In this document: positions 1 to 7,438 of the stretch, one piece after another
Numbering within the stretch: the first letter of the stretch is position 1
How the letters are laid out: every line of letters begins with the position of its first letter
Assembly (NCBI GenBank): GCA_964642165.1
Contig: CAZXOC010000191.1
Span: 1-14,663 of the forward strand
Source: CAYRVX01 sp964642165
GTDB taxonomy: Bacteria; Planctomycetota; Phycisphaerae; SM23-33
Direction of reading: 5' to 3'
DNA: 14,663 nucleotides
Position numbers and translations under genes: made by a program
Notes under the pieces: model-generated
The model's input: only the letters and a program-made list of their open reading frames with translations
Database searches by the model: none
What the model was told of the DNA's origin: nothing

Positions 1-2299
1 CGGCCAGGTTGTGCAGCATCAGGCGCCGCGGGGCCGCCAGCGCCGCCGCCGTGCGCACGTCGCCCGCCTTCAGGATCGACGGCGTGAACAGGTCGCCCAG
101 CCAGCGGGCATCCTCCTCGCCGCCAAGCGCGTCCAGGTCGGCGGCGACGCTCGTCCGCTCGGGCGCGAGCGGCGCGGCCAGCAGGCACCACGCCCCGGCC
201 CTGCCCACGCCAACCAGCCCCAGCGACCGCGTGCTTCCCTGGCGCTTCAGGTACGCCAGGGCCGTCAGGATGTCCTGCACGCGCTGCACGAGCGGCGTGC
301 GGTTGTACGTCGTGAAGTAGCGCCCCGTCTTCTTCTGGTGCGTCGCCTCCAGCGGCGAGAGGTGCTCGCCGGTGAGGTACGTGTCGATGGCCAGCACGGT
401 CTGCCCCGTCTCGAGCAGCTTCGCCAGGAGCTTGCCCGGGCGCGCCGACGCCGCGTCGATCAGCCCCGCCTTGCCGTCCGGGTGGACGACCACGCACGCG
501 GGGCCCGCCCCCGACGCGCCCTTGCGTCGATACAGGATGCCCGGCACGCGGTCGCCGACGCCCTTGCGCCCCAGCAGCAGCCGCGTGACGCGGACGTCAG
601 CCGCCGTGGCCGAGCCGAGGTCCTTCACGGCCAGCTCGCGGGCCTTGGGCACGGCCGCCAGGATGGCGTGCCGGTACGCCGCGCCGAGCGTCTCGGCGAA
701 GCGCTGCCGTTCGGCGGCCTTGGCGGGCAGCAGCTCGTCGCGTTGGCGCCGGCACTCGGCGATGATGTGCTTCTTGAGCGTCTCGGGCGTCTTGGCGTCG
801 GCGGGCAGCTTGCGGCCGGGGAAGATCCGAAGGTCCTCGCGCTTCTCGATCTTGACGGCGGGTTCCGGGACGGCCTTGCCGTCGCCCTTGCCGCGGATCC
901 ACCGCTCGAAGAAGCCGTAGACGCTCTCGCGGTGCGGCTGCGGGTAGCCGTGCCCGCTCTTGATGTGGACGTTGACGACGCGCCCGGCCGCGCCGTACAG
1001 CTCGTAGACGCCGCGGATCGACGGGTACTCGACCTTCGGCGTTTCCTTCGTCCAGTCGCCGGTGACGGACGGCAGGATGAGCGGGCGCGGGGCCATCAGC
1101 GCGGCGATCTCGATGTTGTTCGTCTCGATCCGCAGCAGCGGCGCGTTCTCGCAGATGCACCCGCCCTGCATGATGCCGCTGACCATGCAGACGGGCGCCG
1201 CGGCGGTCACGCGGGGCTCGATGCCCATCACCATGAAGGTCTGCGTGCCCCCGCCGGAGCAGCCGGTGACGCCGATGCGGTTCGGGTCCACGTCGTCCAG
1301 CGACTGGAGGAAGTCGATCGCGCGGATCGTGTTCCAGCTCTGGAGGTGCATGTGGCTCAGGCCCCACAGCTCGTCGTGAGGCGTGGTGAAGATCGTGCGG
1401 TGCTTGCCCGCCTGGACGCCCGAGTCGTTGTAGCCGACCATGTCGTAGGCGAACACCACGTACCCGAGCTTCGCCTTCGTGATGCAGCGCGCCTGGACGC
1501 TGTCGCCGAGGCGCCCGTACTTGCCGTGGCCGTGCGGCGCGGCGATGCCGGGGAACGGCCCCTTCCTGCCCTGGGCCTTGCCGAAGGGCCGGTACAGGTT
1601 CCCGCAGACGTAGAAGCCCGGGCGGCTCTCGATGAAGGCCTTCTCGATGGTGTAGCCGTCGCGCTCGATCCTGTCGAAGACGCGCGGCTTGAGCGGGCAG
1701 CGCAGCGGCTCGGGCAGCAGCCCGCAGCTCACGCGGACGTGCTCGCGCAGCCACGCGGCGCGCCGCTCCCACGCCGCCTTCGTGGCGGGCTTCGGCATGG
1801 CCATCCGCAGGTTGAGGTGGCGGCAGCGCCCGAGGCGCTCGTCCCCCGCGGCGTGCGGGCCGGCCGGGAACACGCGCGTCAGGCGCCACAGACGCGCCGG
1901 GTCGCAGCCCGCGTCGCGCGCCAGCAGCAGCGCGCCCACGAGCGTGTCCCCCTTCGCCGGGCGCGGGGCGAACGTGACGGCCACCGGCTCGTCGGCCGGC
2001 AGGTCCACCTCGCCCAGCCGGACCCAGGCGAAGGCCTCGCCCTTGCCTTCCCCAGCCGCCGAGAGCTCCTTCCCGCCGAGGGTCCACTCGATGCGCTTTC
2101 CCGCGCGCTGCCACGCCCACGCGTGCCATGTGCCGCCCGGCGAGATCTTCAGCGGCGCCTTCGCCAGGGCCCTCAGCCGCCGGGCACTCACCAGGACGAC
2201 GCGCCCCGGCTGGTCGTGAAACTGCCCCCACACCGGTGCGGCGAGCGAGAGGACGGCTATCGCGCCAACGCAGGTCAACGTGCCGACGTGCAGGTTCAT
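1..2299 (-). CDS. Exported two-domain alpha/beta hydrolase, acetylxylan esterase-like (3' part outside window)
   Basis: Probable secreted esterase that removes acetyl or similar ester groups from plant or algal polysaccharide. The frame is open from the ATG at 2299 to the left edge (766 codons, no stop), so the C-terminus is missing. The start is supported by GAGGAG about 7 nt upstream and by a Sec signal peptide (residues 1-25, hydrophobic core VGAIAVLSLAA, likely cut after VWG). Residues about 30-150 look like a beta-rich non-catalytic domain. The first alpha/beta hydrolase domain (about 200-470) has a complete triad: nucleophile Ser348 in GCSGGG, probable Asp415 in TGDWT and His450 in SGHGYPQ. 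The segment GGCICENAPLLR (about 379-390) is typical of planctomycete esterases annotated as acetylxylan esterase. A second hydrolase-like domain follows (about 600 onward), but its nucleophile elbow reads GVGRAG with no serine, so it is probably non-catalytic. The gene diverges from the GH2 gene. Family assignment is good; the exact substrate is inferred. Confidence 0.85.
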   Translation of the reverse strand, partial: MNLHVGTLTCVGAIAVLSLAAPVWGQFHDQPGRVVLVSARRLRALAKAPLKISPGGTWHAWAWQRAGKRIEWTLGGKELSAAGEGKGEAFAWVRLGEVDLPADEPVAVTFAPRPAKGDTLVGALLLARDAGCDPARLWRLTRVFPAGPHAAGDERLGRCRHLNLRMAMPKPATKAAWERRAAWLREHVRVSCGLLPEPLRCPLKPRVFDRIERDGYTIEKAFIESRPGFYVCGNLYRPFGKAQGRKGPFPGIAAPHGHGKYGRLGDSVQARCITKAKLGYVVFAYDMVGYNDSGVQAGKHRTIFTTPHDELWGLSHMHLQSWNTIRAIDFLQSLDDVDPNRIGVTGCSGGGTQTFMVMGIEPRVTAAAPVCMVSGIMQGGCICENAPLLRIETNNIEIAALMAPRPLILPSVTGDWTKETPKVEYPSIRGVYELYGAAGRVVNVHIKSGHGYPQPHRESVYGFFERWIRGKGDGKAVPEPAVKIEKREDLRIFPGRKLPADAKTPETLKKHIIAECRRQRDELLPAKAAERQRFAETLGAAYRHAILAAVPKARELAVKDLGSATAADVRVTRLLLGRKGVGDRVPGILYRRKGASGAGPACVVVHPDGKAGLIDAASARPGKLLAKLLETGQTVLAIDTYLTGEHLSPLEATHQKKTGRYFTTYNRTPLVQRVQDILTALAYLKRQGSTRSLGLVGVGRAGAWCLLAAPLAPERTSVAADLDALGGEEDARWLGDLFTPSILKAGDVRTAAALAAPRRLMLHNLA

Positions 2300-2336
2300 C
2301 TTCTGTCTCCTCAACGCAGGGCCCCGTCGGTGGGGT

Positions 2337-2366
2337 ATCCTAGACGCGGCACGCCCCCCGCCGCAA
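2337..2366 (-). promoter_or_regulatory. Weak candidate promoter for the esterase
   Basis: Read on the minus strand, TTGCGG (2366-2361) and TAGGAT (2342-2337) are separated by 18 bp. Transcription would begin near 2330, giving a leader of about 30 nt that contains the GAGGAG ribosome site. The match to the sigma70 consensus is only partial. A perfect 10-bp palindrome, GCCCGCGGGC (2370-2379), lies just upstream but could be chance at this GC content. Confidence 0.3.
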
Positions 2367-2402
2367 GCGGCCCGCGGGCTGCCGGACCGTCGACGCGCGC
2401 CG

Positions 2403-2430
2403 TTGACTTCCGCGCGCGGTCCGCTATACG
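2403..2430 (+). promoter_or_regulatory. Candidate sigma70-type promoter for the GH2-flavin reductase operon
   Basis: TTGACT (2403-2408, five of six consensus bases) and TATACG (2425-2430) are separated by 16 bp, 70 bp upstream of the GTG start at 2500. They stand out as the AT-richest spot in a very GC-rich spacer. Imperfect inverted GCGCGC arms (2395-2400 and 2412-2417) flank the -35 box and could be an operator. No binding protein is evident. Confidence 0.5.
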
Positions 2431-2499
2431 TGGCCACTTCGGAGCACGCATGCCGGCCCGAGCAGCCCCCGCGGCCCGCCCGCAGGACGGAGACACGAC

Positions 2500-5400
2500 G
2501 TGAACGAAGGACCCGCCGAGAAGACCCCCGACTGGCAGGACCCGCAGGTCGTCGCCCGCAACAAGGAGCCCGGCCACGCCACGCTGATCCCGTACGCCGA
2601 CGAGGCGTCGGCCCTGGCCGGGGATCGCGGCGCCTCGCCCTTCCACCTGCCGCTGGACGGGAGGTGGCGGTTCCACCTGGCGGCTTCGCCCGCTGCGGCG
2701 CCGGCCGGCTTCGAGCAGCCGGGCTTCGACGACGGCGGCTGGGACGAGATCGACGTGCCCGCCTGCTGGCAGATGGCCGGCTACGACAAGCCGATCTACA
2801 CGAACGTGAAGTACCCCTGGCCGGCGGAGCTCTTCCCCCGCGTCCCGGAGGCGAATCCCACCGGATGCTACCGCACGACGTTCGAGCTGCCCGAGGCATG
2901 GGGCGGCCGGCGGGTCCTCCTGATGTTCGAGGGCGTCGAGTCGGCCTTCTATCTCCACGTCAACGGGCGCGAGGTGGGCTACTCGCAGGGCTCGCGCCTG
3001 CCGGCGGAGTTCGACGTCACGCCGCACCTCCAGCCCGGCACGAACACCGTCGCCTGCAAGGTGCTCCGCTGGTCGGACGGCTGCTGGCTGGAGGACCAGG
3101 ACCACTGGTGGTTCAGCGGCATCTACCGGCCAGTGTACCTGGTCGCGACGCCGGCGGTCCACGTCCGCGACTTCTTCGCCCGCACGGAGCTGGACGACAG
3201 CGACGCCGACGCGACGCTGCGCGTGACGGCCTGGATCGCGAGCTTCGGCATCGAGGACGTCCAGGAGCACTCCCTGGCCGCGGCGCTGTACGACGCGGAC
3301 GGGCGGCCCGTCGGCGAGCCGGTCGAGACGAAGCTCGAGTGGCGCACGAACTGGGAGACGCCGCGGGTCGAGTTGACGCGGTCCGTGCCGGACCCGCGGA
3401 AGTGGTCGGCCGAGACGCCGCATCTCTACACGCTCGTGCTGACGCTGAAGGACCCCGCCGGCCGCGTCGTCGAGGCCGAGAGCTGCAAGGTGGGCTTCCG
3501 CCGCGTCGAGATCCGCGGCGGGCAGCTCCTGGTCAACGGCCAGGCCGTGCTGCTGAAGGGCGCCAACCGCCACGAGCACGACGACCGGCGCGGCAAGGCC
3601 GTCACCGAGGAGTCCATGCTCGCCGACATCCGCCTGCTGAAGCGGTTCAACTTCAACGCCGTCCGCACCAGCCACTACCCCAACTGCCCGCGCTGGTACG
3701 AGCTGTGCGACGAGCACGGCCTCTACCTCATCGACGAGGCGAACATCGAGTGCCACGGCGTCTACAACCAGCCGTCGAACCTGACGGAGTGGCAGGCGGC
3801 CTTCCTGGAGCGCGGCAGCCGCATGGTCCTGCGCGACCGCAACCACCCCAGCGTGATCCTCTGGTCGCTGGGCAACGAGGCGGGCTTCGGGCCGAACCAC
3901 GCGGCGCTGGCGGGCTGGATCCGCGCGTGCGACCCGACGCGCCCCGTCCACTACGAGGGGGCGATGCACGTGGAGGGCTGGCCGCGGCTGGGCACCGACA
4001 TCCTCTGCCCGATGTACCCGTTCATCGGCTTCGGCGTGGACACCCGCGAGGGCACGTACCGGCGAACGCTGGAGGAGCTGGTCACGAAGGACGGCGACCG
4101 CCCGGGCATCATGTGCGAGTACGTCCACTCGATGGGCAACAGCACGGGCAACCTGAAGGAGTACTGGGACGCCATCCGCAGCCACCCGCGGCTCCAGGGC
4201 GGCTTCGTCTGGGACTGGGTGGACCAGGGCATCGTCAAGGCGACCGGCGACGGCCGCGAATACTGGGGCTACGGCGGGGACTTCGGCGACGAGGTCAACG
4301 ACGCGAACTTCTGCATCAACGGGCTGATCTGGCCGGACCGCACGCCGCACCCGGCCATGTGGGAGATGAAGAAGGTCCAGCAGCCCGTGCAGTTCGAGGC
4401 GGTCGATCTCCCCCGCGGGCGGATTCGCATCACCAACGAGAGCTTCTTTGCAGATCTGTCGTACCTGGACGGCTCGTGGCGGCTGGAGGCCGACGGGCAG
4501 GTCGTCCAGCGGGGCGAGCTGCCGAAGCTCCGCACGCCGCCCGGCGGCAGCGAGGTGCTCACCGTCCCGTTCGAGGCGCCAACGCTCCCGCCCGGGGCGG
4601 AGGGCTTCCTGACCGTCACGTTCGCCCTCGCCGCCGACGCGTGGCACGCCGAGAAGGGCTTCGAAGTGGCCTGGGAGCAGTTCGCCCTTCCCCGCCAGCC
4701 GCCCGCCGTCGAGCCGGGCGCGGGCGCCGCCCCGGCCGGGCCGCTGTCCATCCAGGACGCCGCCGGGAAACTGACCGTCGCCGGCGAGGGCTTCGCCGTC
4801 GTCTTTTCCAAGGCCGAAGGCCGCATCGTCTCGTTCCGGCACGGCCCGGCCGAGGTGATCCACGACGCCCGGGGCCCGCGCGTGAACCTCTGGCGTGCCC
4901 CGACGGACAACGACGGCATCCGCGGCGAGCAGTCCACGGCCGGGCGCTGGCGGGCCGCCGGGCTCGACCGCATGCAGCACCACGGCGCGTCGGTCGAGAT
5001 CGCCGCGGCCGGCGCCGGTTCCGTCCGCGTCGCCGTGAAGACGGAGATGCGCGCCGACGGCTGCGCCGGCCGCGTTGCCTGCGAGCAGCACTACACCGTC
5101 CGCGCCGACGGCAGCGTGCAGATCGACACGACCGTCCGCCCCGAGCTGGACGTGCCCAACCTGCCGCGAATCGGGCTGGCGCTCGCGGTGCCGGGCGGCC
5201 TCGAGCGCTTCGCCTGGTTCGGCCGCGGACCCCACGAGAACTACTGGGACCGCAAGACCGGCGCCGCGATCGGCCTCTACGAGACGACCGTCGACGAGAT
5301 GTACACGCCGTACATCTACCCGCAGGAGTACGGCAACCGCTGCGACTGCCGCTGGGCCGCGCTGGCGAACGACGCGGGCGCCGGGCTCCTCGTCGTGGTC

Positions 5401-5682
5401 GGCGAGCTGCTCGAAGTGAGCGTCCACCACCACGCGCTGGAGAACCTCACAGCGGCGACGCACACCTGCGACCTCGTTCGCGTCGATGAGGCGTATCTGT
5501 ACCTCGACGTGCACCAGCACGGGCTCGGGGGCGAGTCCTGCGGGCCGCCCACGCAGGAGCGCTACTGGGTCCGCCCCGTCGAGACGGCGTTCACGGTCGT
5601 CGTGCGCCCGCTCGGGGGCGGCGACGATCCCATGGCCCTGAGCAAGCTCCTGCGGGCGCGGTGCCGGACGGAGGACGACTGA
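2500..5682 (+). CDS. lacZ: GH2 beta-galactosidase, LacZ-type, 1060 residues
   Basis: Hydrolyses terminal beta-galactosides by a retaining mechanism, most likely in the cytoplasm because no signal peptide is visible. The length (1060) is close to E. coli LacZ (about 1024) and the whole LacZ domain order is present: sugar-binding jelly roll (about 50-215), immunoglobulin-like domain (217-332), TIM barrel (334-625), domain 4 (about 630-730) and the small-chain beta-sandwich with NLWRAPTDNDG (about 796-806). Catalytic residues are intact: acid/base Glu460 in WSLGNEAG and nucleophile Glu540 in MCEYVHSMGNS. The signature DEANIECHG (412-420) supplies the metal-site Glu417 and His419. The start is GTG, chosen because GGACGGAGA sits 6 nt upstream and the protein aligns from there. 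A flavin reductase-like gene follows after only 2 nt, so the two are almost certainly cotranscribed. Beta-galactosidase is the best call; related GH2 specificities such as arabinosidase are possible. Confidence 0.95.
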   Translation: MNEGPAEKTPDWQDPQVVARNKEPGHATLIPYADEASALAGDRGASPFHLPLDGRWRFHLAASPAAAPAGFEQPGFDDGGWDEIDVPACWQMAGYDKPIYTNVKYPWPAELFPRVPEANPTGCYRTTFELPEAWGGRRVLLMFEGVESAFYLHVNGREVGYSQGSRLPAEFDVTPHLQPGTNTVACKVLRWSDGCWLEDQDHWWFSGIYRPVYLVATPAVHVRDFFARTELDDSDADATLRVTAWIASFGIEDVQEHSLAAALYDADGRPVGEPVETKLEWRTNWETPRVELTRSVPDPRKWSAETPHLYTLVLTLKDPAGRVVEAESCKVGFRRVEIRGGQLLVNGQAVLLKGANRHEHDDRRGKAVTEESMLADIRLLKRFNFNAVRTSHYPNCPRWYELCDEHGLYLIDEANIECHGVYNQPSNLTEWQAAFLERGSRMVLRDRNHPSVILWSLGNEAGFGPNHAALAGWIRACDPTRPVHYEGAMHVEGWPRLGTDILCPMYPFIGFGVDTREGTYRRTLEELVTKDGDRPGIMCEYVHSMGNSTGNLKEYWDAIRSHPRLQGGFVWDWVDQGIVKATGDGREYWGYGGDFGDEVNDANFCINGLIWPDRTPHPAMWEMKKVQQPVQFEAVDLPRGRIRITNESFFADLSYLDGSWRLEADGQVVQRGELPKLRTPPGGSEVLTVPFEAPTLPPGAEGFLTVTFALAADAWHAEKGFEVAWEQFALPRQPPAVEPGAGAAPAGPLSIQDAAGKLTVAGEGFAVVFSKAEGRIVSFRHGPAEVIHDARGPRVNLWRAPTDNDGIRGEQSTAGRWRAAGLDRMQHHGASVEIAAAGAGSVRVAVKTEMRADGCAGRVACEQHYTVRADGSVQIDTTVRPELDVPNLPRIGLALAVPGGLERFAWFGRGPHENYWDRKTGAAIGLYETTVDEMYTPYIYPQEYGNRCDCRWAALANDAGAGLLVVVGELLEVSVHHHALENLTAATHTCDLVRVDEAYLYLDVHQHGLGGESCGPPTQERYWVRPVETAFTVVVRPLGGGDDPMALSKLLRARCRTEDD

Positions 5683-5684
5683 GC

Positions 5685-6275
5685 ATGCCCAAGCGCACGA
5701 TCAAGCCGTTTCGCCCGATCTACCCGACGCCGGCGGGGCTCATCACGTCGATCGACGCCGAGGGGCGCGCCAACATCATCACGCTCGGCGAGGTGCACAA
5801 CCTCAGCATCGCCCGGCCGGTGATCGTCGGCATCGCCATGGCCAAGGCCCGCTACAGCCACGAGCTCATCCGCCGGTGCGGCGAGTTCGTGGCGAACCTG
5901 CCGCCGACGGGGCTCCTGGAGAAGGTCGACCGCTGCGGCACGGCGAGCGGGCGCGACGTGGACAAGTTCGCGGCGTTCGGGCTGACGCCCCTGCCGGCCG
6001 AGCGGGTCCGCCCGCCGCTGATCGCCGAGTGCCCGCTGAACCTGGAGTGCAGGCTGCTGGACGTGCAGGAGTGGGGCGACCACGACCTGTTCGTCGGCGA
6101 GGTGCTCGTCGAGCACGTGGACGAATCGGCGCTCGACGAGAACGGCAAGCTCCGCATCGACCGCCTCGACGTCCTCTGCTACGTCCACGGGGAGTACTGG
6201 TCGCTGGGGAAGCGTCTCGGCGCACACGGCTTCACGCGGACGCGGCAGGACGGAGCCGCGGCCGGCGGCGGCTAG
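5685..6275 (+). CDS. Flavin reductase-like FMN-binding protein (DIM6/NTAB type), 196 residues
   Basis: Member of the flavin reductase-like split-barrel family, which binds FMN and typically uses NAD(P)H to reduce flavin, often for a partner monooxygenase. Supporting segments are the N-terminal PAGLITSIDAEGRANIITLG (about 14-33), IARPVIVGIAMAKARYSHELI (about 41-61) and GEFVANLP, in the usual order and spacing. The length (196) matches the family. The ATG at 5685 is preferred over an in-frame GTG at 5661, which would overlap the GH2 gene; GGAGG lies 10 nt before the ATG, inside the end of GH2. The gene follows GH2 after 2 nt, so translational coupling is likely. Its stop codon TAG overlaps the stop of the opposing GH76 gene. 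No monooxygenase partner is in the window, so its role beside a beta-galactosidase is unclear. Confidence 0.85.
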   Translation: MPKRTIKPFRPIYPTPAGLITSIDAEGRANIITLGEVHNLSIARPVIVGIAMAKARYSHELIRRCGEFVANLPPTGLLEKVDRCGTASGRDVDKFAAFGLTPLPAERVRPPLIAECPLNLECRLLDVQEWGDHDLFVGEVLVEHVDESALDENGKLRIDRLDVLCYVHGEYWSLGKRLGAHGFTRTRQDGAAAGGG

Positions 6276-7420
6276 CGCGCGGAGGGCGAGGCGGGCGCCG
6301 TCGTCGGCGGATCGCCCGTCACGTCGGCCAGCACCCACAGCAGCCGGGCGATCCCCGCAACGCTCTTGAGCTCCTCGGGCGGGCGAGCCCTCCACGTCCG
6401 CCAGAAGTGCTCTCCCGTCCGCCGCGCGCGGAGGAGGAACTGTCTCTGGCCGGTGGCGCGGTACAGCTCCACGTCGGCCTCCGCCATCAGGTGCGAGAAG
6501 AACGGCGCGTCGCGGTAGGCGCCGGTCCTGGCATCGAGCAGCGCCTCGGCGGCCCGGCCGACGGCGACGGCCTCGGCCCGGTCGGCGGGATCGCCGGTGA
6601 GCCGGTGGGCCAGCAGGTGGCAGCGGATCATCATGCCCGTGTTGTACGTCCACTTGTGCCGCTGGATCTTGCCGGTCCGGGAGTGGACGTGGTCCATGTA
6701 GAGCTTGTCGGTGTCCTGGAGGCGGCGGGTCCAATTCAGGATGCGGCGGGCGTGGGCGATCAGCGCCCGCCGGCGGTCGGGCGGCTTGTGGCGTGCCAGC
6801 CGCAGCGCCGCGTAGGCCGCCGTCGCGTTGCTGCACACGCCCTTCTGCGCCTTGGACTTGTCGCGTCCGCGGCTGACGTGCCAGTGGATGCCGCCCCCCT
6901 GCTTCTCGTCCCACCCGGACAGGACGAACCGCAGCGCCGCCTCGGCTCGACGGAGGTACTTCGCCTCGCCGGTCCGTTCCCAGGCGTAGATCAGGTCGAT
7001 GGCGGCCCAGGCGTTGTCGTCGTAGTAGCGGTCGTCGCCGCCGCCGGCGAGATACGGCTGGTAGCCGGGCGGGTCCCGGCGCGCGTCCCAGTGGGCGTCC
7101 AGGCCCTCGAAGAACCGCGCCAGGACGGGCGCGTAGACGTCGCGGTCGTGGCGCATCGCCGCCGTCAGGACGGTCGTCTGCACGACGTTGTCCCACATGA
7201 AGGCGTACGGCAGCTTGCCCTTCCGCGGAGGGTGGAACCCGCGGTAGAGCCCCTTGCGGGCGTCCCAGAAGTGCGTCTGGATGTACCGGGTCACCGCGCG
7301 GGCCCGGGACAGGGCGTCGGTCGCGCCGGCCCGCGCGGAGGCCGGGACGGATCCGCCCGGGGCATGCCCCGCCCATGCCAGCGCCAGGACGAGCACTCCG
7401 ATGCATCTGCCGGGAGACAT
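6272..7420 (-). CDS. Exported GH76-like alpha-1,6-mannanase, 382 residues
   Basis: Predicted (alpha/alpha)6-barrel glycoside hydrolase that cleaves alpha-1,6-mannan backbones or related glycans outside the cytoplasm. The family hallmark is an Asp-Asp pair in YYDDNAW (Asp134, Asp135), preceded by the WDNVVQT and GGGDDR segments and followed by repeated Trp/Tyr-rich helices (GGGIHWH, KWTYNTGMMI) as expected for GH76. The ATG at 7420 is preferred to the GTG at 7432 because GGAG lies at a usable distance (about 11 nt) and the protein then starts directly with a signal peptide (hydrophobic IGVLVLALAWAG, likely cut after GHA or SARA). It lies 18 nt downstream of the GH3 stop on the same strand, so the two form an operon. 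The last three bases of its stop region overlap the stop of the convergent flavin reductase gene. GH76 members are not all mannanases, so the substrate is inferred. Confidence 0.8.
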   Translation of the reverse strand: MSPGRCIGVLVLALAWAGHAPGGSVPASARAGATDALSRARAVTRYIQTHFWDARKGLYRGFHPPRKGKLPYAFMWDNVVQTTVLTAAMRHDRDVYAPVLARFFEGLDAHWDARRDPPGYQPYLAGGGDDRYYDDNAWAAIDLIYAWERTGEAKYLRRAEAALRFVLSGWDEKQGGGIHWHVSRGRDKSKAQKGVCSNATAAYAALRLARHKPPDRRRALIAHARRILNWTRRLQDTDKLYMDHVHSRTGKIQRHKWTYNTGMMIRCHLLAHRLTGDPADRAEAVAVGRAAEALLDARTGAYRDAPFFSHLMAEADVELYRATGQRQFLLRARRTGEHFWRTWRARPPEELKSVAGIARLLWVLADVTGDPPTTAPASPSAR

Positions 7421-7438
7421 CGCTCGCATCACTCCACG

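Noticed and set aside
2370..2379. Perfect palindrome GCCCGCGGGC as an operator
   Set aside because: Short and composed only of G and C, so expected by chance in this DNA.
11..2503. Plus-strand open frame of 830 codons opposite the esterase
   Set aside because: Arg/Ala/Val-rich translation with no domain. The minus strand carries a continuous esterase with signal peptide and catalytic triad.
2311..5520. Minus-strand open frame of 1069 codons opposite GH2
   Set aside because: Mirror frame of a high-GC gene; the translation is low-complexity and the GH2 frame has full family motifs.
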